Shown here: piece by piece, positions 23,874-35,370 of the stretch | How the letters are laid out: every line of letters starts with the position of its first letter | How positions within the stretch are numbered: position 1 is the stretch's first letter | Source: Haliclona indistincta | Lineage: Eukaryota; Porifera; Demospongiae; Haplosclerida; Chalinidae | Assembly (NCBI GenBank): GCA_964017065.1 | Contig: OZ024790.1 | Location: forward strand, 11,267,429-11,331,428 | Length of the DNA stretch: 64,000 bases | Direction of reading: 5' to 3' | The notes under the pieces: model-generated | Seen by the model: the letters and a program-made list of their open reading frames with translations, nothing else | The model's database searches: none | What the model was told of the DNA's origin: nothing | Made by a program: the position numbers and the translations under genes

Positions 23874-26800
23874 TCAAGTGTCAAACAGTAGTGGTTCTCT
23901 TGCTAACAGCACTGGAGAGGAAGACTCATTCTCTTCATGAGGATATGGAAACTCCAGTACAAACTGATGCTCTCCTCTACGTGAGCCATACACTATCGAT
24001 GGTGGGGATCCTGGTGGAGGTCTGCCCTCTTCATCATCCTCATCTGCTTCCACCTGAGGCACTTCTATATACTCTGGTCTATCTCTAAACCCTAGCCTTC
24101 TCTTGATCTTCTTGAGGTCAAAGTTCCACCAGAGATGCGTTGCCATGGTGACAAGACAGACAACAAAGGACAGACAAACAGAGACAATGGTTGCTATTTG
24201 ATAATCTGCTGATCTAAGTGAAACAGTAGCCAGACAAAGTGTGCTCAGGAGAAATATGTTGAGAAGATAAAATACTTCAAGTAAGTTAAGATATGTTTTT
24301 GTATACACACCTTTCGTGAAGGACCAAAATGTTAAAATACCCACTACACAAGAGGTGATGATGCAAGCATTGACAACAGCCAATCCTCCAGAAGTAAAGG
24401 AGAATGCCACAGTGAGAGTTAGTCGTACCATCAGAGTCACTCCTGTCCAGAATCTATATTTGTCTTTGTAAGGTCCTCCATAAGCATCTAACAGTGGCTT
24501 GAACTTAGCCACTGGATTCCATCTGTGCTGTGGGATACACTTGTGACTGTATCTCTCCAGCAGAGGAGCACACAACACTAAAACAGGATAAGCCAGTCCA
24601 ATGACCAGGACACCACATGAGACGACTACCAGAATAAGGTGTTTACTACTGCCATACTCAATGTTCCCATCTACACTCCACACTGTCAGTATACTGCCAT
24701 TGCATGGCAGCTGAGACATGGAAAGAGCATTAGTGACTGTGAGTAGGATTTTAGTGTAGGACATGAGAAACAGTGTAGCTAGTGCTGGGACAGCATGAGA
24801 GCCACACAACCTGCAAAGCCACACAGAGTAGTGACTGCCCACAATAATACCACCCATGAGGAGGAACAGGTAAGCAGGAAAGAGAAACTGTAGCCAAGTG
24901 TTCCAGTAGCCATCCAGTCCATCAAACAAACATACTTCAATACCCAAGTCAAGGTTCAGCCATGAGATGAACTGGCTCACCACTGGAATACTGGCATTTG
25001 GGAAGAAGAAAGCTTCATTGAGCTTCACCATATTAGCATAGAACAGTAGTCCATTGATAGTTCCGACAGAGACACTCAAGTTGAGCATCATTAACACAGC
25101 CACCAACACTAGGCCAGCGATGGCAAACACTGGCAACAAGAAAAGATACCAATTAGAGCAAGTACCACAGTGGCTGGATCCCAGCATGATACTAAGGTGA
25201 GACTGGCATTGTCCACAGAGTATACCTGTTCTATTGGCCATACACTGATGATCAGGTGCCATGATGTCAAATGAGACATTGGATCGATTGCAGTAGTCAA
25301 AAGGACAATTAATAGTACCTGTTGTACAATGAGTGTTGTTGATGTAGCCAAACCAACCGTTGCCTGATCTCATGAAGTTGAAAGGTGTGGCTGACACATA
25401 GCATTGGACATAGCTAGTATCCAAAAATTGCTCACATTGACATTGTCCTTTAATCTCAGTGAAGCCAATTGGACATTCTAAAATGTCCACTCCAATAGAC
25501 ACACCCCAGTCTTTTAGTCCACCATCAACTCTGATATCAACCAGTGCTGTTGTTGAGGATGTGTTCTGCAGGAGAATGTGGAGCTGGAAACATTCAGTGG
25601 TTTCATTTTGTCCATAATATCGAACTTGTATTCCTTGTTGAGCAGTGACCTTCACAGCACCAGGACTTGTACCACCATAGTATCCTACTGTTGCTATTGA
25701 TGTATTGATCTCTAGTCCTGGATATGTTTGTCTTACATGGGTCCTATCAGAGCAGTCTTTTAAGTTGGTGATGGTGTTACAGAAGCAGACCATGATGGGG
25801 TCAGAGGACATGGAGGAGAGTCTGTCAGTGTTACTGAAATGAATAAGTTTCTTAAAAGGAGTGTCAAAGTACCATGAGGTTTCATTGGGATGTCCTACAT
25901 GTGGTATATGATTCCCGACATTATCACAGTCCTTCAGTATAGCACCATACATATCACTCCCTCCTTGCCCTGCTCTGTTGCCTGAGAAGCGGATCACTAG
26001 ATGAGAACCGTATACATTATAAAGATTCATGGTACAATGTGAATCTGCCAGTTGTGAATTAAATAGTGGGTTCATCACAAGAATTGCTCCGCCATGTTTT
26101 TCAGCAGTGTTGTTGTACAGCAACAACTCACCACTGACTACAATGTAGGCATTGTTCATGAGTACAATACCAGCTCCCTGTGTGTTTCTGTTGTTCTGTA
26201 TCACATTGCGACCAATAAAAAATAATCTGTCGGTGCTCCTCAAAACAGCAATTCCAGTCATGTTATTATCAGATATTAAACAGTTACTAATACTACTGCA
26301 ACCATCACCAAAACTGGTCCATGGACATAATGAAAAAATGTCATCGCTTGTATCAACCATGATAACTGACTGATTTCCTGAGTTGTTTGAGAATGTGCAA
26401 TTGTTGATAAAGTATAATATGCTACTCACAAGTAAAATTGCTGTCCCACTTTTACTTCTCTCAATAATACAGTTGTCCATTCTCAATGATTGGAAATAAG
26501 CATAAGTACGAAAATTACCAGCAACAAACATGCCACTTCCAATTTGTTTAGTAAGTCTCATTCTGGTGTTCTTAAAAATGACTCTAGTGCAACAGCCCTT
26601 GATAGTCACTCCAGTCAATGACGGTGTTTCTGTGTGTGTGATAGTTGAGTTCAGTATAGACAATGATGAGTCATGTGATTTTGAGCTTTGAAAATAAATC
26701 TCACTAGCTGTATAACCTTCATTTTCCACCAAGTCTGTGTTCTGAATTGTGATTACTACTCGAGTAGTGTCAACAAAGAAATACATACCTCCTGTACCTC

Positions 26801-27710
26801 CATAAGAAGCTGCATGTCCATGAAAGAAAAGACAGTTGGTTATAGTAAGTGACACATTACCATTACCAGTCATCACTGCACACAAACCAGCTCCGGTAAG
26901 TATAACATCATCAACTATTGCGTTATATGAGAGCACCAGATGACTCAATAGTACTCTTACTGAACCAAATCTAGATTTTGCTTGTAAGTATATACCTCCT
27001 ACAACGGCTGTGTCTATCTCACATGAAACACTACTACAATTGGTGATATTGGAGTGTGATAGCTCTAGTGTGTAGCCTGTGTTGCTGTACTGAGTATCAT
27101 AGACAATGCCTACTCCACCACTACACACCATTCCGAAAAATGTTGAATGATAGTAGGAGCAGTTGGTGATTAGAACATTGATACAGTTATGAATAAATAG
27201 TCCATATCCTGGCATGTGTTGGATTGAATTCTTGAGAAAGAAAAGATTCACGACAGTATCAAAATACATCACAGCTATTTCATCGTTTACCATTTCTCCT
27301 CCACAGTTCACTACTGTAAGACCTTCAACAGTGATGTTATGAGAGGTATGAAAGTAGAACCCTCCTCCCCCTCTGGTGCAGTTGATAATGACAGTAGACT
27401 GCATCACAGTCTCCTCAGCTCCTGCTACCAGCCACTGACCTTGTCCCTTCAGAGTCAGGTTGGTGACATTATTGACATGTACAAAATCCTCTCTGTTAAA
27501 GCTGTGTTCTCCTTCCAAGAAGATGATTGTGGTGTCAGAGGTGAAGCAAGAGTCCTGCTGGGAGATATAGTAGGAGAGGTTGTGGCATATCTGGTGTGGA
27601 GGACATGACTGCTCAGCATCATCAGCTGTGACATAGTAGACATCAGTGGTTGTGAAAGCAGTGAGAGGTACAGCCAACAACAGCAGCAACACTAGTAGTG
27701 CAGCAGCCAT
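23874..27710 (-). CDS. BH-C: intact beta-helix ectodomain eight-pass membrane protein
   Basis: Single-exon gene, 1278 residues. Residues 1-18 form a signal peptide. Residues of about 20-830 are an Asn-, Ser- and Cys-containing ectodomain with regularly spaced short hydrophobic strands and many NxS/T sequons, consistent with a right-handed beta-helix. A Cys-rich knot follows (ILCGQCQSHL, then CGTC). Eight hydrophobic helices lie at roughly 853-880, 935-957, 970-995, 1024-1050, 1087-1103, 1110-1130, 1140-1165 and 1172-1194. The cytoplasmic tail (about 85 residues) is acidic and Pro-rich (EDDEEGRPPPGSPP) with tyrosines in VYGSRR and EYIEV. The GLDGYWNTWLQF motif before helix 2 is nearly invariant among the copies. 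I do not know its ligand; a cell-surface receptor or channel-like protein is possible. Confidence 0.85.
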   Translation of the reverse strand: MAAALLVLLLLLAVPLTAFTTTDVYYVTADDAEQSCPPHQICHNLSYYISQQDSCFTSDTTIIFLEGEHSFNREDFVHVNNVTNLTLKGQGQWLVAGAEETVMQSTVIINCTRGGGGFYFHTSHNITVEGLTVVNCGGEMVNDEIAVMYFDTVVNLFFLKNSIQHMPGYGLFIHNCINVLITNCSYYHSTFFGMVCSGGVGIVYDTQYSNTGYTLELSHSNITNCSSVSCEIDTAVVGGIYLQAKSRFGSVRVLLSHLVLSYNAIVDDVILTGAGLCAVMTGNGNVSLTITNCLFFHGHAASYGGTGGMYFFVDTTRVVITIQNTDLVENEGYTASEIYFQSSKSHDSSLSILNSTITHTETPSLTGVTIKGCCTRVIFKNTRMRLTKQIGSGMFVAGNFRTYAYFQSLRMDNCIIERSKSGTAILLVSSILYFINNCTFSNNSGNQSVIMVDTSDDIFSLCPWTSFGDGCSSISNCLISDNNMTGIAVLRSTDRLFFIGRNVIQNNRNTQGAGIVLMNNAYIVVSGELLLYNNTAEKHGGAILVMNPLFNSQLADSHCTMNLYNVYGSHLVIRFSGNRAGQGGSDMYGAILKDCDNVGNHIPHVGHPNETSWYFDTPFKKLIHFSNTDRLSSMSSDPIMVCFCNTITNLKDCSDRTHVRQTYPGLEINTSIATVGYYGGTSPGAVKVTAQQGIQVRYYGQNETTECFQLHILLQNTSSTTALVDIRVDGGLKDWGVSIGVDILECPIGFTEIKGQCQCEQFLDTSYVQCYVSATPFNFMRSGNGWFGYINNTHCTTGTINCPFDYCNRSNVSFDIMAPDHQCMANRTGILCGQCQSHLSIMLGSSHCGTCSNWYLFLLPVFAIAGLVLVAVLMMLNLSVSVGTINGLLFYANMVKLNEAFFFPNASIPVVSQFISWLNLDLGIEVCLFDGLDGYWNTWLQFLFPAYLFLLMGGIIVGSHYSVWLCRLCGSHAVPALATLFLMSYTKILLTVTNALSMSQLPCNGSILTVWSVDGNIEYGSSKHLILVVVSCGVLVIGLAYPVLVLCAPLLERYSHKCIPQHRWNPVAKFKPLLDAYGGPYKDKYRFWTGVTLMVRLTLTVAFSFTSGGLAVVNACIITSCVVGILTFWSFTKGVYTKTYLNLLEVFYLLNIFLLSTLCLATVSLRSADYQIATIVSVCLSFVVCLVTMATHLWWNFDLKKIKRRLGFRDRPEYIEVPQVEADEDDEEGRPPPGSPPSIVYGSRRGEHQFVLEFPYPHEENESSSPVLLAREPLLFDT

Positions 27711-29190
27711 CAGCTAGTTAGTAGTCCTGTGCTATCAGAGTGTGGAACGCAGATTGTCAAATGGGTCTCAGTGAACACTGAGATAGGTTTCGCTTTTATA
27801 ATGCTGGATTGCTCTGTTATGCAAGTTAAGTTGTAGCTTGTTCAAATGCACCATCTGTTGTTGACTGTACAATATCAGTATAGCTACAACTTACCATGTT
27901 TTTCACACACAGGGGATGCAGTACATGTTAATGGATTTGGTGGAACCACTCTAATTGAGACCCACACAGAGTGTCTAGTTAGATCTTGTAGTTATTACGC
28001 ATGGTAGATGCATTAGTGACTAATGCACAAACTTGCCCTGCTCTGTTTTCCGAGAACTAGAAGCTACATAAAAATTCATGATACAAAGTGAATTAAAATA
28101 TTTTGTGTGTATCACAAGAATTGCTCTGTCATGTTTCTCAGTAGGATTGTCGTACAGCAGCAATTGGCCAATGACTGCTAGCTAGCTAGCAGTATTAGCT
28201 AGCTAGCTGGATCAGGATTATTGCTGGATATTATATTGCTGGATTGCTCTCACAAATGATGTGATGCAAGTTTAAGTTGTAGCTAGTTTAAATGCACCAT
28301 CTGTTGTTGACTGTACAATAATCAGAATAGCTATAAGTGCAGTACATAATTGATTGATTTTGGTCTATAGTAGAACCACTCTAGTCTGCATGGACACACT
28401 AATTGAGACCCACACAGAGTGTCTTGTAGCTATGCTTTAGTGACTAATGCACAAAACATCTGTTTTGGATCACATGCAGTCACCACAATAATATTGGTGT
28501 CCTTATTATAGAGGTGCTCACACGGTGAGGTTAATCATTGCTGCGGAGGATCAGAACCTGTTCATCAAAACCTCATAACTTTGCAAGGACTAATGTTACC
28601 ATGAAGTAATGTTGATGACTGACTAGCATACTTGTTGAGAAAGTGTCACATGCACTGAATGTGGGAGGGAGGGAGAGAGGGAGGGAGACAGTCATTTACT
28701 TAATAACGTCATTTATGCACTATTTGTATTGAAGGCAAGGTATGGTTCATTCTTGGTTTGTAACTGCAGTATGAGTTAGTACTGATACTCCCTCCGGACG
28801 AGTTTTTGTTAAGTTCTTTCTCTACCTACTTCACATCTCAGTGAAGTAGGTAAAGTTTTACATCATCACGATAATAATTATTCAAGGGAACGTGGAGCTT
28901 ATGATGAGGCTACTCATTAACAATGTGAAAATGTGTGCTCTTTGCCATGTGCAGGCGCATAAGAAATATCCCGCTCTTTGCATGGTTCAAAATCTGTGAA
29001 TTGATTTGAACACATTTCCGATGGCTTGATCGCTTTTCTATGACTTGCACCAGCATAACCTTTAATTTGATGTGAGTGGTTTGTTAGCAAATGAAGTGAA
29101 AAGGAACAATCAGTATAATTATGCATAAACAATTATAATTATTGAAATAAGACAAATAATATGAAAACATTTTGAAAAAGTTAATGATGC
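27711..29190. other. Intergenic spacer between BH-C and ROCO-2
   Basis: No gene seen. Same layout as 3181-4753: BH promoter, BH relic (about 28035-28180), GCTA repeat (about 28178-28208), GGGA run (about 28662-28688), recurring 65-bp element (about 28733-28795) and the ROCO 3' flank. Confidence 0.65.
27767..27800 (-). promoter_or_regulatory. BH-C core promoter: TATA box and perfect palindrome
   Basis: TATAAAA (minus strand) at 27794-27800, 84 bp upstream of the ATG. The perfect CTCAGTG-AA-CACTGAG palindrome occupies 27767-27782. Confidence 0.6.
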
Positions 29191-32100
29191 TTAGTTGTTC
29201 TCAACCAAATCCTCTTCTCTGAAGATGCTGTACTTGTTCAGCTTACTCAATAGATCACTGAATTCGGGTCTGTCAAAACTGTTCAGCCATTCCCCAATTG
29301 CGTTACGAAACAAAGACGAAGCACTTTGTTGCTTGGTTGATATTTCCTCGATTGTTGCTTGATCAATGTTCAACATTGTAGCAGCTTCCTTCCACTTGCT
29401 CATGTTGTAAGTAGCAATATTCTCATAAAGCCACTCCTCACTCATCTGTCCACTCCACTGAGAAATCACTGCAAGCTGGTTACTCCTCACAAGAGAATAT
29501 GGTTCAAAGCACAGCAGCTCATCAATATGACATTGAGAAGCAGCAACTTGCGTCTCTTGGACTGTTCTATGGACATATTGTACATTAGGCTTGTTAGCAG
29601 TTTTCAGAGCCTGAAGGACATTCTTGAAACTATACATCTTCACTTGGTCAGAAAAGTTGACTGGGTGAGGCAGACAGTTTTTCGGATGAAGAACAAGCTT
29701 GTCTAAAGACAGTCTTGGATATCTCTTCACAACCTCATTTACCATCTCAAGAACTGCTGTTCTGTGTTTGACTAGTTCCATTTTGTTTCTCTCTTCACTT
29801 CGACACACCACCAGCAGTGACCGTCTTCCTTCGGTCAACTCTACAATCGTCTCTACTACCAGATTAGCCCAATAGATTCCATTTTTCCATGTGCTGCAAT
29901 TCTTTAGAAAAATTTCTTCATTGTCAACTGTGGCACAAAGGTCAAGTGCAATATGTAGCAGCAGTACTTGAACAAATCGTGGAGAGATGAACTCTTCAGA
30001 AGAATGGCATCGAAATACAAACCCAGAGTAGCATGTCATTCTTTCATCCTCCAACCACATATCCAGTGGTGCTTCTGCTTTAACTAGATCAGGAAAGAAA
30101 AAGTAACGACCGTCCATCTTGCATGTAGTCTTTGTCAGTGCTTTAAGAATTTCTTCATTATCAATCTCATGACAAAACTCCATGAGAACAAGGTATCGAA
30201 TTATCAATCGTGGACTACAGCCAGAAATTGTGAACAATTCTCTCAATTCTTGAAGAGTAATGACACCCGTTATTGCAACAGCCAACTTCGAATTCAAAGC
30301 CCTTGCTCTCTCTTGATAACCATGAATTCCTTGAAGAATAATTTCTTGGTCGAGGATGATCCAGCTTTCACTGGGCATATTTTTGTCAGGCAAGTAAAGA
30401 ATGTAGCCACAGTTGCTTAGGTTTTTCAAGAGTTCTTCTACTTCGTCTTTGAAGTCTGTCACAGGAAAACCATAAGCATCAATGCTTTGCTCTATATAGT
30501 ATTGCTGACAAGCAATCTTGATTGTGTGCTTTAGAAAAGCAGCGAATGCATGAGCATGGCAATGAATATGTAATGAAGAATTGACTTCATTACAATGCTC
30601 TTTAAGAATGTGGTGAAGCTTTGTCATTGAGCTTGATGCTGGCATACGACAATCAATCATCAGCCACTTTGATTGACATGTATTGTGCAAAAATGTTTTC
30701 TTTAAAGATCTTTCTTGTTGTTGTAGTAGATCAAAATGGCTTCCCAAAACCACAATCTTTGGTTCCACATTAGACGAGCAAGTAGCTTGCTTGATGAAAC
30801 CTCTCCAGTATGTGATCTGGCGCTTCATTTCTTCAATCTTTCTTTGCAAGTTAACTACAATAAAAAGATTGGTAGAGAGTGACCAGTCTTATCGAGCAGA
30901 GCCTCGTGACTAGAATAATACTCTTCATGACCAGCAAAATCATAGATTGTCACCTTTCCATAAGCACTGCTTTCATAATTCACAGGAATAATACCAGATG
31001 TGTGCATCTCAACTCCCTCTACTGGAATAAATCTTCCCTTGAACCAGTGATCTTCCTCTTGCAGAGATTTCACTAAAGTGCTCTTGCCAGCTTCTGAGGC
31101 TCCGACCACAAACAGTCTCACCAAAGGTAAGATAGCAGACCACGATTGAAGAAAATGGTATTTACTTGCTAGGTCAGTAAAGCTGGGAATAACCCTTCCT
31201 CCAAATAATGACTGAACAGTTGGCATAGCTCCAGCTTTGATTAACTCCCAACTGATAGCATGAGATGTTGCATAACGAAGTGGTGTTATACCATTAATAT
31301 CTTTGACATTTACATCACAATCACTATGTGCTATCAGTGCTTGAACACAATCAAGATGTCCCTGTCCTGCTGCTAAATGAAGTGGATAAGCTGTATCTAG
31401 AATTATCTCATCAGCACCGGGAACATGAACAAAGACCATTGCAGTTTGGGGGTGAAATCGACCAGTGGACAAGAACCAAGAAACGACTTCAACCTTTCCA
31501 TAATATATTGCAACTTCGAAAGGAGATACAGCACCAAATGATGAGTAACCTTTTGTCTCTATCATGTATTTGACAATAGCAAGATTGCCAGCTGCAGCTG
31601 CAAGATCAATAGCTGTAAAACCACTATCAGTTGCACCCAATGGTGATAAATTATAGTCATCGATAAGGAGTTGACAGCAATTAAGATGGCCATGGTAAGC
31701 TGCAAGGTGAAGACTGTTACTATGACCAAAGTCTCTACAAAACATCATTGGCGAGAACTTTCCAGATTGTAAGAGATATTTCAAGAACGATTCTCTTCCA
31801 TTGATAGCAGCAATGTGAAGCGGAGTAAAATTTGCAACCTCAAACAGCGTATCTGTCCAATTATAATACTGGGGACTAAAGTTAATCTTAGGCTGAGAGC
31901 AATAGAATTTAGCTACCTCCACATGACCAGCTTCAGCAGCACAGTGAAGTGGTGTCCAACTGTTACCTGGTCCTCCCTTGCTGTTGCTTGATACCCTGAT
32001 TCGTTCCATGTATTCTGACAATAACTTTACCAATCTGATGTTGCCTTGAGTTGCTGCGAAGTGGATAGGAAGAAAACCTTTCTTGTTTCTGGCTGTCAAG

Positions 32101-32876
32101 AAATCAGGAGTAGATTGTGTGATGAGATACTCTGCAATGGCTTCCTGATCGTTTTGACACGCACAATGAAGGGCAGTATTGCCCTTTGCAGACATGATCA
32201 GTACTGGAGAGCATGGGGTGTGTTCCAATAGACACTTAGTGGCTTCTTGGTGTCCACTAGCAACAGCAACATGAAGAGGGGCTATGCCAGCCTTGCTGAG
32301 TTTCTTGGCAAAACCTGGTTCTCTTTTGTAAACCTCTTCTATAATCATGACCTGATTCTGTGCTGCGGCTATGTGCATGAGTGAGTCTCCAGAATTAGTG
32401 TCTGTGGCACTGCTAGAGACTATATCATTATCCAGGAGGCATGTTAAGCTCTCCAGCTTACCCCGGTAAGCAGCAACGAAGGCAGCTGGATCAAATTGAT
32501 GCTGTTTTCCCTCTCTGTTGTTGATCTTGTGGAGGACACGTTTGATTATTTCAACCTGATTTTCTGCTGCAGATACTTCGATTAGCCTTTGTAGTTGCTC
32601 GTCTGTAACAGCATTGGATTGTGCTAGAATTTGCTCAACGACTCCTTTATCTCCTCGCCTGACGGCATTGCTGAGCTCACGAATCTCATGACGGTGGTCA
32701 TCATCGGCATCAATTAGGCCACAACAACCACTGGGTAGCCAGCAATGGATCGATTCAAAAGAATTGCGCACACAAGAATAGCGTTGAATGTCTGGTAACC
32801 CTTCCAAATTGAGTTTCCAGTCGATCGTCGAACTCACCTTAGTAGCCATCGCGTATTTGGAGGGGCGGAATTTCAT
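29191..32876 (-). pseudogene. ROCO-2: ankyrin-Roc-COR-Death protein gene with one frameshift
   Basis: Two abutting frames. The first (32876-30855) carries about a dozen ankyrin repeats and the Roc P-loop GASEAGKST with DFAGHEEYY, and stops just after SLPIFLL. The second (30849-29191) continues from IEEMKRQITYWRG through the G4 motif (GSHFDLL), the COR region and the Death domain. Alignment to ROCO-3 shows one base missing in the T-rich run near 30862-30872, which creates an immediate TAG. A start at ATG 32849 (MATKVSS) fits the paralogues better than 32876. PIGW-2 ends 34 bp beyond the outer start. This copy is clearly more divergent from ROCO-1 and ROCO-3 than they are from each other. Confidence 0.8.
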
Positions 32877-32910
32877 TGTTATTATAGCATTAATTGTTAT
32901 GGTGAAAATT

Positions 32911-34916
32911 TTAGATCAGCTTTAATTTATACCTGTGTAAAAGTGTCACTACTAATGCTAGAGTGACCATGTACAGTGAGAGAATGATGAGGGCAGGAAA
33001 TGAGCTGGTGTTGAGAGTGTCGACTGTGAAGTTGACACAGCCAGTGAGTATGTTAGCTAGAATGAAGAATACAAACTGATTATAATCAATAGCTGAGATT
33101 ATGCAAAAATGAGAAGGACGTCTGTCATCAGGTGGAGCAGTGTGGTACAGTGGAGAGGGAGGGAGAGTGTGGGAGACACTGCAGAGCAGCATGACTGTGA
33201 GGTCGATTAGAAAATTCACAACGAGAATAAAGTTAAAGAACGAGACCTGAAGAAAGAAGTAACTCACATGATCGGTGCTATGTGAGCACATGTACATAAG
33301 CTTTTTAACACAATATCTATGCAAGTGACTCACAATCCATAGGCAGTAGGTCAAGTTGGCGAATCGTCGTGATGTGTTCTCAACTGCATTGTCACTCCAC
33401 AGCATAACAGGATGAGCAAAACACACATGACTGCTACCACAGCAGTTACCTTCATTATATCCACAACCCTACCACCATTTCTAATAGGAAGATTAATAAC
33501 TTCTTAATTCTAATGATTTGCATGTAGTCACCTTCTAGCATTAAAGAAATGCTTTCCTATCTCCACGCCAGCAAAGAACATTGCTAAATGACCAAGGCAT
33601 GATATGATGCCTTCTCTATTAGCGCTAAGTAGACCGTCCCTGCTGTAGTCACCTGCAGGTCCATATATGATGAAGTCACGTAGACCAGCCCTGGAGAGAA
33701 GCAACTGATAGCCAACCGCTATCACAATGGCCGCCAGACCATGAGGAAGGACTGGTAGGAGAGATATAGGCGGCTGTAACACGGTGGCAAGCAACTGCAC
33801 AGAGAAAGGAAAACAAATACAGCACCCATTCAACTACCTCCCATAAACACAGCTAAGTACATGGCGTATTCTATAGGTTTCAGAGGCAACACATACATAC
33901 AGTAACTTTATTACTCCTTGCAAGCGAGAAGTGTCAACTGTATAGCGTAAACTGTGTTCAAGCATAGATGGTTCGTAATTTAGCTTCCAAATAAGGCACT
34001 TTATGCTTTATACTTTTGTTGCAAGACGTAATAAACTGCAGTAATTAGGTGTAGACAATAATTGGTACAATGTACTGGTATGCTACTTACAGTGCATCAT
34101 GCTCAACCTACTCTTACTACTGCAATAGTAAAGAAGAAGTTCCAATGCACGCCGTACTCTGTGACGTGCTCTTGATAATCTGTAGCTTTGACTGACAGGA
34201 GTCTGAGCAAACCAACCAGTAGGAACGGCCATGTCTTCCACGCAGTGGACCCAACTGATCGCACATACCCATTCAACGTTGGAAAAGCTGCATGTTCGTC
34301 TGGATATCTTGCTTCTTTAGAAACCATTCCATGACACACAATGAAACAGCCGATACCAACGTCCATCAGACCAGTGCCGTATGTCTCTACTTTTGCTAAG
34401 CGTCGTGGGAATATGTGAAAATCGACGGCAAGGATCGCTATCACTGTGAAAATATTAGTCCAGACTCGTGGTTCTCTTATGCAAGCCAACGATGAAGAAT
34501 AAGGCTGAGACAAAAACTGAGAGAAAGTGCGTCTAGTTTGACCTGAGTGCTTGAGGACTGAACTGAGCAGAGGGATGAGAAGAGCTGTGAATAGAATTAA
34601 CCAAACAATGAAGAATTGTGTCAGATAGTCAGCAAGAACAGTCAGGGCTAGAATTGACGGCAAGAGAACAGTTGAGAAGTCCCACAAAAATTCGAACCTG
34701 AGTAAAACACAAACATTAATAGCAAGAGTATTGTATTTTTATGACCTTCTCTTACACAAGAGATTTTCTGTGCCAATGCTGTATCGTTGAACTGCTCAAG
34801 ATCCCTATGTGTCGTACTAGTAGCCATACTACCGACGCACACACTATAGCATACACCTCTGCGAACGTCGTTCCGCTCAAATCACGCACAAACTACTCCT
34901 TGGCGCTCTTCTCCAT
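32911..34916 (-). pseudogene. PIGW: PIGW copy 2, inactivated
   Basis: Same five-exon layout as the other copies (34916 to the donor near 34756, 34697-34118, 33794-33532, 33480-33334, 33246-32911). Codon 8 is TAG at 34893-34895 where copies 1 and 3 have TCG, so the chain stops after MEKSAKE. A second lesion near 33410 removes one base from a CCC run in exon 4 and shifts the frame. Splice sites are otherwise preserved. Two independent lesions argue for a real pseudogene and against a single sequencing error. Confidence 0.9.
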
Positions 34917-35159
34917 TTCGATGTCGAGTTTGTAGAAGGTGTGGCTGAAACATGCCCCGCCCATAACACTATCAGCTGATTGGCGGGAAATTTAAATTCT
35001 GAGAAATCAAATAGCTTGGACTTTTTGCTGCAGAGAATCGACTGTGAGCAAACTAGACTGTAAGTACGTTTCTTAGACAAGTCAGCAAGCTGAACGAACT
35101 TCTTTCGGCTCGCGTCGACACAGCGACTCAAGCTACACCCACTCCACATTACCTCGACT
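34917..35159 (+). promoter_or_regulatory. PIGW-2 upstream promoter with truncated REX1BD start
   Basis: Homologous to 52019-52290 and 17104-17336. GC box at about 34954-34962 and E2F-like TTGGCGGGAAA at 34980-34990. REX1BD homology ends after the CTCGACTGATAAG word, where antisense ROCO sequence begins, at the same join as in block 1. Confidence 0.75.
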
Positions 35160-35370
35160 GATAAGAAATCACTGCAAGCTGGTTACTCCTCACAAGAGAA
35201 TATGGTTCAAACTACAGCAACTCATCGATATGACATTGGCGTCTCTTGGACTGTTCTATGGACATATTGTACATTAGGCTTGTTAGCAGTTTTCAGAGCT
35301 TGAAGGACATTCTTGAAACTATACATCTTCACTTGATCAGAAAAGTTGACTGGGCGAGGCAGACAGTTTT
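35160..35370 (-). pseudogene. ROCO fragment (COR-to-Death linker), second copy
   Basis: Same fragment as 17337-17556, of ROCO-2 type, with a small deletion near 35238 that removes the bases around GAGAAGCAGCAACTTG. It is not a functional gene. Confidence 0.75.
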
